A stretch of DNA of 64,000 bases from a bacterium 336/3 (GCA_001281695.1 LJIE01000001.1:1192586-1256585), one strand, 5' to 3'; numbered from the stretch's first letter, positions 9,682-18,502 are shown. A program made the numbers and translations. Notes: generated by a model not told the origin, from the sequence alone.

Positions 9682-10680
9682 CTAAAGTATTTTGACTATA
9701 TCCAATACTTTTTGAGGAGTATTTAAGCCTTTTTCCAAATCTTTGAGATGTAAATTTTTAGCTTTAGCTTTGAATAAATAAGTGCTAAAAGGATATTGCG
9801 TAGCTTTTTGGTTAAATTCTTCTGGGAATTGTCCTAATAAATCTTGAGATAAATTATTGATTTTCTGTAATATATTAGGCAATGAGTTTTTTAAATCATG
9901 AGTCCATTTTTCAAGATTATCAAGATAGTCTCGGGTTTGAGGTTCTTGGATATAACTTGATTTTTCAAGCTGTTTTTGTATGTTCTCAAAAGACATATTA
10001 TTCCAGTCTTTAGACTTTAGTACAGGAATTTGCCATTTGATTTGCTCTTCTTTCCAATAATCTTTTTTTGCTTTTACTTGATGAACCTTAAAATCAGGAA
10101 GTTCTATCATAGTCAAGAAATCTCCATGACAACAGCCTGTATCAATGCCATAAGTATTATTTTTGATTTTAGGAGAATCACCTACTACATGATGCCCATA
10201 GATAATGGATTTATTATCAGTATAATAATCATTCCAGTAAGTATTTTCGGGATATAAAGTTTCTAAGTATCGTTCGCCAGCAGTAGCACCACAAAGTACA
10301 TCTTCTCGTTGTTCTTGGAGGTTTTTGCCTTGCTCAAAAGCAGCATGAACGATAATGGCATCAGGAGTTTCGTAGTAGTAAGGTAATGTTTGTAACCACT
10401 CTAAAAAGCCTTGATATTCTTCTCCAAATTGCACTTTTACAATTTCTTGAGCATAAGAAAGTACTTGATTGAGATGTTTTCGTTCATGGTTTCCCATGAG
10501 TACAACAGAATTATGTCTATTCTTAAAAAACTGATATACTTCTAAGGATTTATTGCCTCTATCCACAATATCACCCACAGAAATAAGAAAATCATCAGGC
10601 TGGAGAGCTACACTTTCTAATAATTCTATCAGTTCATCAAAACAACCATGAATATCACCTACTACAAATGTTCTGTTCAT
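9682..10680 (-). CDS. calcineurin-like serine/threonine metallophosphatase
   Basis: 332 residues from the ATG at 10680. A TTG four codons further up is possible but overlaps the upstream stop. The metallophosphoesterase motifs are complete: GDIHG (about 8-12), GDIVDRG, GNHE, and downstream His motifs (VHAAFEQG, YGHHVVG), with GIDTGCCHG near the end of the domain. This matches PrpA/PrpE-type bacterial phosphatases. A C-terminal helical extension (about 230-332) is not part of the core domain. The gene follows a 65-residue ORF and ribF in one minus-strand operon. Confidence 0.88.
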   Translation of the reverse strand: MNRTFVVGDIHGCFDELIELLESVALQPDDFLISVGDIVDRGNKSLEVYQFFKNRHNSVVLMGNHERKHLNQVLSYAQEIVKVQFGEEYQGFLEWLQTLPYYYETPDAIIVHAAFEQGKNLQEQREDVLCGATAGERYLETLYPENTYWNDYYTDNKSIIYGHHVVGDSPKIKNNTYGIDTGCCHGDFLTMIELPDFKVHQVKAKKDYWKEEQIKWQIPVLKSKDWNNMSFENIQKQLEKSSYIQEPQTRDYLDNLEKWTHDLKNSLPNILQKINNLSQDLLGQFPEEFNQKATQYPFSTYLFKAKAKNLHLKDLEKGLNTPQKVLDIVKIL

Positions 10681-10688
10681 ATGGGTTA

Positions 10689-10886
10689 TCAACTTTCTCT
10701 TCTAAAAGTATCAAAATCAGTTTTATTTTTAAATTCAAAAATGTTGAGAATAATAATTTCTTGTTTGGTATGACTATCCATTATTTTCTGGCACAACCAC
10801 TGATAATTTGGAAACTCAGAATGTTCAAACCAAATGCTCCCAAATCCATCAGGAGCGATATAACTGACTAAAAAGTAACGCATCAT
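10689..10886 (-). CDS. conserved-looking 65-residue protein of unknown function
   Basis: Its ATG overlaps the ribF stop codon (ATGA overlap at 10883-10886), and the next gene's ATG follows its stop by 8 nt, so it is embedded in a translationally coupled operon. The sequence (MMRYFLVSYIAPDGFGSIWF and then SEFPNYQWLCQKI) has a beta-hairpin look and a coherent composition. No function is assigned. The overlap structure is the main reason to call it real. Confidence 0.7.
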   Translation of the reverse strand: MMRYFLVSYIAPDGFGSIWFEHSEFPNYQWLCQKIMDSHTKQEIIILNIFEFKNKTDFDTFRRES

Positions 10887-11827
10887 TCAGTCAGATTACT
10901 TTGTAAAGAACTAATTTTCTGCAATGCATCTATTTTATCTTGAGCGAGTTGCATTTGTAGAGCTTCAAGTCCTGAAAGTTTGGCATCAGGGCGAATAAAA
11001 TCTATAAATTCAATCTGAATGGTTTTACCATAAATATCGTCTTCAAAATCAAAGATATTCACTTCAATTCGTTTTTCAGAAGGATTTTGAAGTGTAGGGC
11101 GATTGCCAATATAAAGCATTCCTCCATATTCGGAGTTTTCTATATATACCTTCACAGCATAAATTCCATCATAAGGAATAAGTTTATAATTTTCTTCAAT
11201 ATGAATATTGGCTGTTGGGTAGCCAATAGTTCTGCCCAATTGGTCTCCTTTTACAACCAATCCTTTCATCTGATAGGCTGAACCTAAATATTTAGAGGCT
11301 GTTTGTACATCTCCTTGCAAAAGAGCATTTCTGATTTTGGTAGAACTGATAGCTATTTGGTCTATATCTTGTTCTGGAATTTCCTCAATATCAAATGGAT
11401 GCTCTGAAATACTCTTTTGTAAAAACTCAAAATTACCTTCTCTTCCTTTACCAAAATGATGGTCGTAACCAATCACCAATTTTTTGGCTTGAGTGGTTTG
11501 TATATAAATTTTCTGGATAAATTCTTCTGCTGAAAGATTAGAAAGTTCATGGTTGAACGGAAGTACAAGCAGGTAATCAATGCCTGTTTTTTTGAGTAAA
11601 CTTATTTTTTCTTCTAAAGTATTGAGTAATTTTACATCTTGCCCAAAAAACATGCGTGGATGAGGAAAAAACGTAATCACTACACTTTGCCCATTATTCT
11701 CTTTGGCAATTTGAATAATACGCTGTAATATTTGTTGATGTCCAATATGAACCCCATCAAATGTACCACTGGTTACAACGGCAAAAGGCAAATCAGGAAA
11801 ATCTTGTGTATTATGAAAAATTTGCAT
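10883..11827 (-). CDS. ribF: bifunctional riboflavin kinase / FMN adenylyltransferase
   Basis: 314 residues, the standard length. The N-terminal nucleotidyltransferase domain shows SGTFDGVHIGHQQIL (about 16-30), GYDHHFGKGREG and ISSTKIRNALLQGD. The C-terminal riboflavin kinase domain shows VKGDQLGRTIGYPTANI and IEFIDFIRPDAKLSG. It makes FMN and then FAD from riboflavin in the cytosol. It is the first gene of the operon with the 65-residue protein and the metallophosphatase. Confidence 0.96.
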   Translation of the reverse strand: MQIFHNTQDFPDLPFAVVTSGTFDGVHIGHQQILQRIIQIAKENNGQSVVITFFPHPRMFFGQDVKLLNTLEEKISLLKKTGIDYLLVLPFNHELSNLSAEEFIQKIYIQTTQAKKLVIGYDHHFGKGREGNFEFLQKSISEHPFDIEEIPEQDIDQIAISSTKIRNALLQGDVQTASKYLGSAYQMKGLVVKGDQLGRTIGYPTANIHIEENYKLIPYDGIYAVKVYIENSEYGGMLYIGNRPTLQNPSEKRIEVNIFDFEDDIYGKTIQIEFIDFIRPDAKLSGLEALQMQLAQDKIDALQKISSLQSNLTE

Positions 11828-11923
11828 AGTTTTTGACTAGAATTCTGTAAAAATCATTATTTTTCAAGGATTTTGCAAAAAAACGATAAAAATACTATTT
11901 ATATAATACTTTGTTTCTAAGAA

Positions 11924-12559
11924 ATGTTATTCTTTAAACGTTCTACATCCAAAAATCTTTCTGATGCTGAGTTACTTCAAAAGTATCAGGAGTACCAAGA
12001 TAATAAAATCTTGGGGGAGCTATACGAACGTTATATTTCGCTTACTTATGGTTTGTGTATCAAATATCTGAAAGACCGAGAGGAATCGAAAGATATGGTG
12101 ATGCATATTTTTGAACGCCTTTCCCAAAAACTTCCTGAACAAAAAGATATTGAAAATTTTAAGAGTTGGCTTTATACTTTTGCCCGAAATGAGTGCCTGA
12201 TGTGGCTCAGAAAGGAAAAGAAGATGGTTTATCAAGATTTTTTTACAGAAAGTGATGAAGATGGTATGGAAAATTCTATGCCTTTGCATCTTGATAATGA
12301 AGGGACAGAAGACAAAGAACAAAGCTTGCAACTTTTAGAAAAAGGTTTAGAAAACCTTGACGAAGAGCAACGAGTGTGTCTAAAAATGTTCTATTTAGAA
12401 AAGAAAAGTTATCAGGAAATTACAGAGTTTACTGGATATGAGCTTAGTAAGGTGAAAAGTTATATCCAAAATGGAAAAAGAAACTTAAAAATATTTATGG
12501 AAAAAAATGCTTCCAATAACAACAATCTGTGGATACTTATGTTGTTGTGGCTGCTGTAG
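11924..12559 (+). CDS. ECF-type RNA polymerase sigma factor
   Basis: 211 residues. Region 2 is visible as YERYISLTYGLCIKYLKDRE and FKSWLYTFARNECLMWLRKEK. Region 4 is visible as LENLDEEQRVCLKMFYLEKKSYQEI, followed by a recognition helix (YELSKVKSYIQNGKRNLK). The last residues are strongly hydrophobic (LWILMLLWLL), an unusual tail that could contact a membrane partner. The gene 15 nt downstream encodes a single-pass membrane protein, the expected place for an anti-sigma factor. Confidence 0.9.
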   Translation: MLFFKRSTSKNLSDAELLQKYQEYQDNKILGELYERYISLTYGLCIKYLKDREESKDMVMHIFERLSQKLPEQKDIENFKSWLYTFARNECLMWLRKEKKMVYQDFFTESDEDGMENSMPLHLDNEGTEDKEQSLQLLEKGLENLDEEQRVCLKMFYLEKKSYQEITEFTGYELSKVKSYIQNGKRNLKIFMEKNASNNNNLWILMLLWLL

Positions 12560-12574
12560 TAGGGAGGGAAATCT

Positions 12575-13684
12575 ATGAAAAAGTTAAAAAATATATCAGA
12601 AAAACAAATTGAAATGTATCTGGCAGGCAAGCTCAATAGCTCTGAACAGATACAAGTAGAAGAGTTCTTATCTGAAAATCCTTTTGAAGCAGAAGCTTTG
12701 GAGGGGCTTAAAAGTATTGGATTAGAGGAAAGAGAAAGAGATTTGGCAACACTCAAACAACAACTTCCTCATAATCAAACGCCTTCCTTTCGGTTGAACT
12801 GGTCAGGAATGGCTGCTGCCATTGTATTTTTGGTTTCAACAGTGGCACTCTCTCTTTTGTTACTTAAAAATCCACAAATGGATGAAAATGTAGCTTTGAA
12901 AGAAAATACGATAAAGCCAGAAGCCACTGTTCCTCAAAAAGATGATAATGAAACAAATATTTTACCATCTGAAAAAAATAAAACAGAAGATAAAAGAACT
13001 CGTACCATTCAACCAGAATCACCTAAAAATATAAAGAAGAATAATGAAGGTAAAGTTTTGGATTTAGAAAAAGAAGATGAAGTAGTAACAATGGACAAAA
13101 ACCTCATTCCTGAAGAGAAAAAAATGGGAGAAATGAAAGCCGAAAAGCCTATTGTAGAAAATAGAAGAGAAGAAAAAATGGAAGTCAAGGAGATAGAAGA
13201 AAATGTAACAGATAAGAATAATGCAGGAAAAGTAAGAAATTACTTTAAGGAAGATGCTCTTAAAGATAAAAAAACAGATATAGAGGTTGCTAAACAATCT
13301 TCTACAACTGTAAAATCGGCAGATAAAGATAATTATCAAGATAAGAAACTTGAAAGAAAAACTGCTAAAAAGCAAAAGGCAAAAGTTGTACCCAACCAAG
13401 AACAAAGAGCCTTAAATATGAGTAAAGAAACAGATTTAGATGATGGTTATCATGATTTGAGTGGACAAGTATTGGATAGTAGTACTAAAAAAATATTGGG
13501 CGGTGTGGATGTAACTGTTAAAAACCAAAATACTCAGGTAAAAACGGACTCTTTGGGCTTTTATTTGTTGCGTTCTAAAGAAAATAATAATATATTGCTA
13601 TTTAGAAAAGAGGGTTATGAACAACAAGAAATACAAGTTCGCCCTAACGAAAAACGAATCATTTATTTAAAACCTAAATTCTAA
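12575..13684 (+). CDS. putative membrane anti-sigma-like protein with carboxypeptidase-regulatory-like domain
   Basis: 369 residues. The N-terminus (ISEKQIEMYLAGKLNSSEQ, then VEEFLSENPFEAEALEG) resembles the helical anti-sigma domain found next to Bacteroidota ECF factors, without zinc ligands. One membrane helix follows at about 70-92 (MAAAIVFLVSTVALSLLLL). A very charged, Lys/Glu-rich, probably disordered linker spans about 95-285. The C-terminal domain (about 290-369) reads as a carboxypeptidase-D regulatory-like beta sandwich (LSGQVLDSSTKKILGGVDVT, then TDSLGFYLL). The topology puts the anti-sigma part in the cytoplasm and the beta domain outside. Anti-sigma function is inferred from position and layout. 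Confidence 0.72.
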   Translation: MKKLKNISEKQIEMYLAGKLNSSEQIQVEEFLSENPFEAEALEGLKSIGLEERERDLATLKQQLPHNQTPSFRLNWSGMAAAIVFLVSTVALSLLLLKNPQMDENVALKENTIKPEATVPQKDDNETNILPSEKNKTEDKRTRTIQPESPKNIKKNNEGKVLDLEKEDEVVTMDKNLIPEEKKMGEMKAEKPIVENRREEKMEVKEIEENVTDKNNAGKVRNYFKEDALKDKKTDIEVAKQSSTTVKSADKDNYQDKKLERKTAKKQKAKVVPNQEQRALNMSKETDLDDGYHDLSGQVLDSSTKKILGGVDVTVKNQNTQVKTDSLGFYLLRSKENNNILLFRKEGYEQQEIQVRPNEKRIIYLKPKF

Positions 13685-13708
13685 AAATCAATTTAAACCT
13701 TATATTTT

Positions 13709-14044
13709 ATGAAAAAAGTTCTTCTTACAGTATTCTTTTTAGCAACTTTCTCGGTTGTAAGTTTTGGACAAAAAGTATTTGCAACCAAATATGCTTCTCA
13801 GGCTCAAGTAAAAGTATATGAAGTCAAATATGAAAGTCAAGCAGATTTATTGGTGTATAAAGTGAGTTATGAAAGCCAAGCCAATAATGATGGCAAATGG
13901 TATTTTGTAAGTTATGAGAGTCAAGCTCAAAAGAAAATTTTCTTCGTAGATTATGAAAGCCAAGCTGATGTGAAAATATATTTTGTAAAATATGAAAGCC
14001 AAGCAGGTTGGAAGAATCGTTCAAAAACACATCTTTTCAGGTAA
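13709..14044 (+). CDS. exported YESQA-repeat protein (DUF6150-like)
   Basis: 111 residues. A signal peptide (ends VVSFGQ, residue 21) is followed by six copies of a 12-16-residue unit built around Y(E/A)SQA, each preceded by a short beta strand such as VKVYEVKYESQA or VKIYFVKYESQA. The tail is GWKNRSKTHLFR. The regular strand-turn pattern suggests a small beta-repeat or solenoid structure. It matches my recollection of the DUF6150 family in Bacteroidota; no biochemical role is known to me. It lies 24 nt after the putative anti-sigma gene and may be in its operon. Confidence 0.8.
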   Translation: MKKVLLTVFFLATFSVVSFGQKVFATKYASQAQVKVYEVKYESQADLLVYKVSYESQANNDGKWYFVSYESQAQKKIFFVDYESQADVKIYFVKYESQAGWKNRSKTHLFR

Positions 14045-14070
14045 GAAAAAAAATGCTGAAAATGAATATT

Positions 14071-14114
14071 AAAAATGCTACGAATTCCTTATTTTTGGAT
14101 GAAGTAGCATTTTT
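14071..14114 (+). terminator. hairpin before priA
   Basis: A perfect 11-bp inverted repeat (14071-14081 with 14104-14114) has a 22-nt loop and its right arm ends in TTTTT. It follows the YESQA-repeat gene and ends 12 nt before the priA start. Transcription of priA would need to start within or just after it, or read through. Confidence 0.55.
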
Positions 14115-14125
14115 CCTTAATAATT

Positions 14126-16633
14126 ATGAAGATTTTTGAACCCAACGAAACTGAGAGAGTAACCCTATTTGTTGATGTTATTTTACCCATTCCTATTCCA
14201 AAATTATTTACGTATCGTATCCCATTCGAACTCAACGAAGTTGTACAAGTAGGCTCAAGGGCTATTGTACAATTTGGAAATAAAAAAGTATTAACAGCAG
14301 TTATTGCTAAAATTCACCAAGTACCACCCCAACACTATCAAGCCAAATATATTCTCGAACTTTTGGATACTGAGCCACTCGTTACCCAAAAACAACTCGA
14401 TTTATTTGCTTGGATGGCAGACTATTACCTTTGTACCATTGGCGAGGTAATGAACATTGCTCTGCCTTCGGGGCTTAAAATCAGTAGTCAATCCATGATT
14501 GAGTTAAATCCTAATAGTAACCCCGAAGAGTTTGAACTGACTGAAAAAGAAACTAAATTATTAGGTATTCTCAAAGAAAAAAAGGCATTGGCGTATCAAG
14601 AAGCAGCCGTTTTTTTAGAACTCAAAAATATTTATCATATCATCAAATCGCTGACAGAAAAAGAATTGATAATTGTCTATGAAGAAGTAAAAGAACGCTA
14701 TCAGCCCAAAAAAGTCAAAAAAGTACGTCTTACACGAGATTATCTCGATAAAGCAGATTTAGAGAAACTTTTTAAATATCTTGAAGAAAAAGAGCCCAAA
14801 CAGCTTGATGTACTCCTTTTATACCTCAGAAATGTGCCTGTTTTCAGAGATTGGACACTCAACGAAACAGGTTTGGAGAAATCGGTGTTTCGTTCTAATC
14901 CTCAAATTTCCAATTCTTCTGTAGAAACACTTACTAAAAATGGTATTTTCGAGGAATTTGAAATTGTGGTTTCTCGTTTTGCCGATATCCAACCTGCTGA
15001 TAGCTACGAGTTAAACCTTACTAACATCCAACAACAAGCTGTTGATAAAGTGATGGAGCTTTTTGAAGACAAACAAACTGTTTTGTTGCATGGTATTACG
15101 GGTAGTGGTAAAACAGAAATTTATATTGATCTCATTCAGAAGGTTTTAGACTCTGGTTCGCAAGTTTTGTATCTGCTTCCAGAAATCGCCCTGACTACCC
15201 AAATTGTAGCTCGTTTGCGTAAAATATTCGGAGATAAAATGGGTGTGTATCATTCAAAATTTTCTGATAATGAGCGTGTTGAGGTGTGGAAAGGTGTCAT
15301 CAATCAGAAGTTTTCGTTTGTGGTGGGTGTTCGTTCAGCTGTTTTTCTGCCCTTCGATAACCTTGGGCTGATTATCGTGGATGAAGAACATGAACCATCT
15401 TACAAGCAAAATGAGCCTGCTCCTCGCTATCATGCCCGTGATGTGGCAGTCTTGATTGCCCACATGCAACAAGCCAAAGTGCTTTTGGGTTCGGCTACGC
15501 CTGCCGTTGAGAGCTATTACAATGCTCAAATGGAAAAATATGGTTTTATTGCCTTACGCCAACGTTTTGGCAATGCCCAACTGCCCGATATAGAGCTGGT
15601 GGATATGAAAGAAGAAAAAAAACAGAAGAAAATGAAGCAAAATTATTCTTCTGTAATGTTTTCTGAGATGGAAAGTACCCTTGCCAAGCAAGAACAAGTG
15701 ATTTTATTCCAAAACCGAAGAGGCTATTCGCCATACCTGAGTTGTAGCGATTGTGGCTGGATTCCCAAATGTAATAATTGTAATGTAAGTTTGACCTACC
15801 ACCAACATTCTACTGAATTGCGTTGTCATTATTGTGGCTTCAAAATGGCTGTTCCGCAATCTTGTTTTGCTTGTGGCTCTACCAAAATAAAATCGGTGGG
15901 TTATGGAACTGAAAAACTTGAAGATGACCTGAAAACCCTACTTCCAGAGGCAAAAGTAAGACGTATGGACTTAGACACCACTCGTCAGAAAAATGCGTAC
16001 CAAAACATCATCAACGATTTTGAAACTGGACAAATTGATATACTTGTGGGTACTCAGATGATTAGCAAAGGCTTAGATTTTGATAAAGTAAGTTTAGTAG
16101 GCATTTTTGATGCTGATAGATTGCTTTATTTTGCTGATTTCCGTTCACATGAAAGAGCTTTTCAACTGATTACACAGGTAAGCGGAAGAGCAGGAAGAAG
16201 GGATATCAAAGGAAAAGTAATTATCCAAACCAATACACCCGAACACCCAACACTCCAAAGGGTACTTAAAAACGATTATGAAGGTTTTTATGAGGAAGAA
16301 ATTTTAGAAAGAGAGAAATACAGCTATCCACCCTTTGCAAGACTCATAAAACTGACCATTCGCCACCGAGAAAAAGACATTACCAAAGACGCAGCCCAAG
16401 TACTCACTGAACTGCTTAGGGAGCAACTTGGCAAGCCTCGTGTACTCGGTCCCGAATCGCCACTGATAGACCGTATCCGAAACCAGTACATCAAACATAT
16501 TTTGGTAAAACTGGAACGTGAAAAAATTAACCTGAAAGCTGTGAAGGAGTTTGTTGCCCAACAATGCCAAAATGTAATGCTGATGAAACAATTTAAAAGC
16601 GTACAAGTTGTGATAGATGTAGATCCGATGTAG
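14126..16633 (+). CDS. priA: primosomal protein N' (PriA helicase)
   Basis: 835 residues, full length. The N-terminal DNA-binding domain begins at VTLFVDVILPIPIPKLFTYR. The helicase core contains Walker A HGITGSGKTE (about 327-336), DEEH in LIIVDEEHEPSYKQ, and motif VI region TQVSGRAGRR. The zinc-binding insertion has the full set of Cys pairs (CSDCGWIPKCNNC, CHYCG, CFACGS). PriA restarts collapsed replication forks by loading the replicative helicase. Confidence 0.97.
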   Translation: MKIFEPNETERVTLFVDVILPIPIPKLFTYRIPFELNEVVQVGSRAIVQFGNKKVLTAVIAKIHQVPPQHYQAKYILELLDTEPLVTQKQLDLFAWMADYYLCTIGEVMNIALPSGLKISSQSMIELNPNSNPEEFELTEKETKLLGILKEKKALAYQEAAVFLELKNIYHIIKSLTEKELIIVYEEVKERYQPKKVKKVRLTRDYLDKADLEKLFKYLEEKEPKQLDVLLLYLRNVPVFRDWTLNETGLEKSVFRSNPQISNSSVETLTKNGIFEEFEIVVSRFADIQPADSYELNLTNIQQQAVDKVMELFEDKQTVLLHGITGSGKTEIYIDLIQKVLDSGSQVLYLLPEIALTTQIVARLRKIFGDKMGVYHSKFSDNERVEVWKGVINQKFSFVVGVRSAVFLPFDNLGLIIVDEEHEPSYKQNEPAPRYHARDVAVLIAHMQQAKVLLGSATPAVESYYNAQMEKYGFIALRQRFGNAQLPDIELVDMKEEKKQKKMKQNYSSVMFSEMESTLAKQEQVILFQNRRGYSPYLSCSDCGWIPKCNNCNVSLTYHQHSTELRCHYCGFKMAVPQSCFACGSTKIKSVGYGTEKLEDDLKTLLPEAKVRRMDLDTTRQKNAYQNIINDFETGQIDILVGTQMISKGLDFDKVSLVGIFDADRLLYFADFRSHERAFQLITQVSGRAGRRDIKGKVIIQTNTPEHPTLQRVLKNDYEGFYEEEILEREKYSYPPFARLIKLTIRHREKDITKDAAQVLTELLREQLGKPRVLGPESPLIDRIRNQYIKHILVKLEREKINLKAVKEFVAQQCQNVMLMKQFKSVQVVIDVDPM

Positions 16634-16652
16634 GTTTGAGTTTAAATAAAAC

Positions 16653-17516
16653 TTACCAAGACAAAGATGTGGCTAAAGATTGTCTTTTATTATCAACTTC
16701 TGTAACTAATTCAGCTATTGATGAAGTTAATATTTTATGATAATTATTAGAATCATATTCTAAGATGTTCAAACTCATTGTTTCTGATATAACATCTTTA
16801 ACTTTTTGATTAAGGGCATTCCTCGGCATGACAATATAGTGTCTTCTATTAAAGGGAAACTTAAATGTATAATCCTCAAGAATCAATCTAATATCAGGAT
16901 CATTTGTTCCGCAACCTAAAAAAAGAAATGTATGTGTTAGAGCAAGAGCTTCCATCATTTGATAAAAAATCTTATATTTAGTTCTTGATTCTGCATAGTC
17001 TTTTCTTGTAAAAATTAAATGATCAGGAGCATCAACAGAGCCATGAATCTTAATAATTAGATGCTCAGGTCGTCTTATACAATCAGCAATATCTTCTTCA
17101 TTAAACTTTTTAGTTATTATGCTTCCTTGAGAGATTGTGTTTGCATAAGTATCATATATTTTATCAAAATTGGGCGTTATAACAATTCTAGAATCTAAAT
17201 CATATATATGTTTATGTATTTCAGCAGAGGTGAATTTTGGAGTTAAAAACTCACTTTTTATGAGTGTATTAAATCCATCTCGTCCTAATTCTTTTTTTAT
17301 TAATTCGCATGCTGTTAAAAAATCACCTGACTTTATTTGTTTTTTTATTTCTTTTTTACTTAAAAGATCTTTTGAAGCAAATTCTAAGAATTCTTTCCAA
17401 TCTTTAGGTCTTTGCCCTGATGTATTAGTTGAGTTCTTAGAAACACCAGCACCTAAAATAATTACTGATTTTCTTCTTGCAATATCATCAATTAAAGTTT
17501 GTGGCCACTGTATCAT
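16653..17516 (-). CDS. SIR2-fold protein (probable NADase-type effector)
   Basis: 287 residues, SIR2-like family. The NAD-binding start SVIILGAGVSKNS contains GAGVS at 22-26. The catalytic-type motif ITPNFDKIYD has Asn116 and Asp118, KIHGS has His158, and FLGCGTNDPD lies near residue 200. The Asn/His pair is the one required for NAD cleavage in defence SIR2 proteins such as ThsA. There is no extra sensor domain, so it is essentially a bare SIR2 domain. Its start overlaps the stop of the ParA-like gene by 4 nt (ATGA), so the two are translationally coupled. An NAD-depleting effector role in phage or plasmid defence is inference. Confidence 0.85.
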   Translation of the reverse strand: MIQWPQTLIDDIARRKSVIILGAGVSKNSTNTSGQRPKDWKEFLEFASKDLLSKKEIKKQIKSGDFLTACELIKKELGRDGFNTLIKSEFLTPKFTSAEIHKHIYDLDSRIVITPNFDKIYDTYANTISQGSIITKKFNEEDIADCIRRPEHLIIKIHGSVDAPDHLIFTRKDYAESRTKYKIFYQMMEALALTHTFLFLGCGTNDPDIRLILEDYTFKFPFNRRHYIVMPRNALNQKVKDVISETMSLNILEYDSNNYHKILTSSIAELVTEVDNKRQSLATSLSW

Positions 17517-18502
17517 AATTCAATATTTTGTATTAATTTATTAGCAATATCCTTTAGTGTTTCTTCATATTCTCTTACTTTGTTAAAGTGAGCACCTACT
17601 ACTCCATGCTCTGCTTTTAGATTAAATATTGGAACATTACTACTTTGAGATAAAGGAATTAAACTATGTAGGTTTTTTATTTGTCCTATTTGATGAAAAC
17701 GTATAGCTCTACTATTTATACTAACAAGATATTTTTCTATAGCATCAGGTATTTTTTTGATAATTCGTTCATATGCGTTAACAGGTACAATTTGATTATT
17801 GACCATTTTGGCTTTGTATTGTTGAGTGATATACCCTCCAAATTGTAAATTCCAACCTATGGTCTCATCTTCAATTTTAAAATCTTCATTTTCTTTTAAT
17901 TTATATTCTTCTAAGCCTTTATTTAGTTGATTTTTCCATTGATTTAAAGCATTAGAAATATTCTCAAGTGCTTTAAGACTAAAAATATCAGAGGACATAG
18001 GTACTATGTAATAATCTGATGAAGCTAATACTGCTCTGTTTAAGGCTCCAAGTGAAGGACCAACATCAAAAAATACATAATCATAATCTTTCAGCTTAAA
18101 TAATAAATCTTTAAAAACTAATGTAGTTTGTAAACCTCGTGAATCACCAGCTTTACTATCTAACCAATCCTTACTTAAAAAGTCTTCGCTAAGGGATAAT
18201 CTTGTGTCCCCGGGAATTACATCTATATCAAAAAAAGGGCTTTTAATAATTGGTAGCTCACTTCTTATATACCCTCTCCCTTTTTGTATAGGTTTAATAA
18301 TTTCATAAATAGTAGAATCATCCTTATAAATTTTTTCTATATTCTCATAAGGAAACATGTAAGTTGTTGCATTACATTGAGGATCTGCATCTATGACAAT
18401 AACTTTTTTGCTATACCTAATTCTTAAAAAAGATGCTATATTACATAATAATGAAGTTTTTCCTACACCACCTTTATTGTTAAATACAACTATGGATTTC
18501 AT
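17513..18502 (-). CDS. ParA/Soj-type P-loop ATPase partnered with SIR2 gene
   Basis: 329 residues from ATG 18502 (MKSIVVFNNKGGVGKT). An ORF extension of 28 codons upstream lacks family character and is excluded. The deviant Walker A KGGVGKT is at about 10-16, switch I/Walker A' at VIVIDADPQCNAT, and Walker B at DYVFFDVGPSLGALN. The C-terminal third (about 195-329) is longer than in chromosomal Soj and may carry a specific interface. No ParB gene and no centromere-like repeat array is adjacent, so ordinary partitioning is unlikely. Coupling to a SIR2 gene suggests that it acts as sensor, regulator or assembly ATPase for that protein. Confidence 0.87.
   Translation of the reverse strand: MKSIVVFNNKGGVGKTSLLCNIASFLRIRYSKKVIVIDADPQCNATTYMFPYENIEKIYKDDSTIYEIIKPIQKGRGYIRSELPIIKSPFFDIDVIPGDTRLSLSEDFLSKDWLDSKAGDSRGLQTTLVFKDLLFKLKDYDYVFFDVGPSLGALNRAVLASSDYYIVPMSSDIFSLKALENISNALNQWKNQLNKGLEEYKLKENEDFKIEDETIGWNLQFGGYITQQYKAKMVNNQIVPVNAYERIIKKIPDAIEKYLVSINSRAIRFHQIGQIKNLHSLIPLSQSSNVPIFNLKAEHGVVGAHFNKVREYEETLKDIANKLIQNIEL

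Noticed and set aside
13064-13405. Minus-strand ORF of 113 codons, very Phe/Ile-rich
   Set aside because: It is the antisense shadow of the Lys/Glu-rich linker in the anti-sigma-like gene.
13770-14030. Repeated DNA in the YESQA gene as a CRISPR-like or tandem DNA repeat
   Set aside because: Units vary in codon use and spacing and encode a conserved peptide; there are no unique spacers and no cas genes.
17170-17544. Plus-strand ORF of 124 codons across the SIR2 gene
   Set aside because: Antisense to a gene with complete SIR2 motifs; its own sequence has no coherent domain.
18083-18502. ParA-like gene as plasmid or chromosome partition locus
   Set aside because: No ParB gene, no repeated parS-like sites and no replication gene adjacent; the downstream coupled gene is SIR2.
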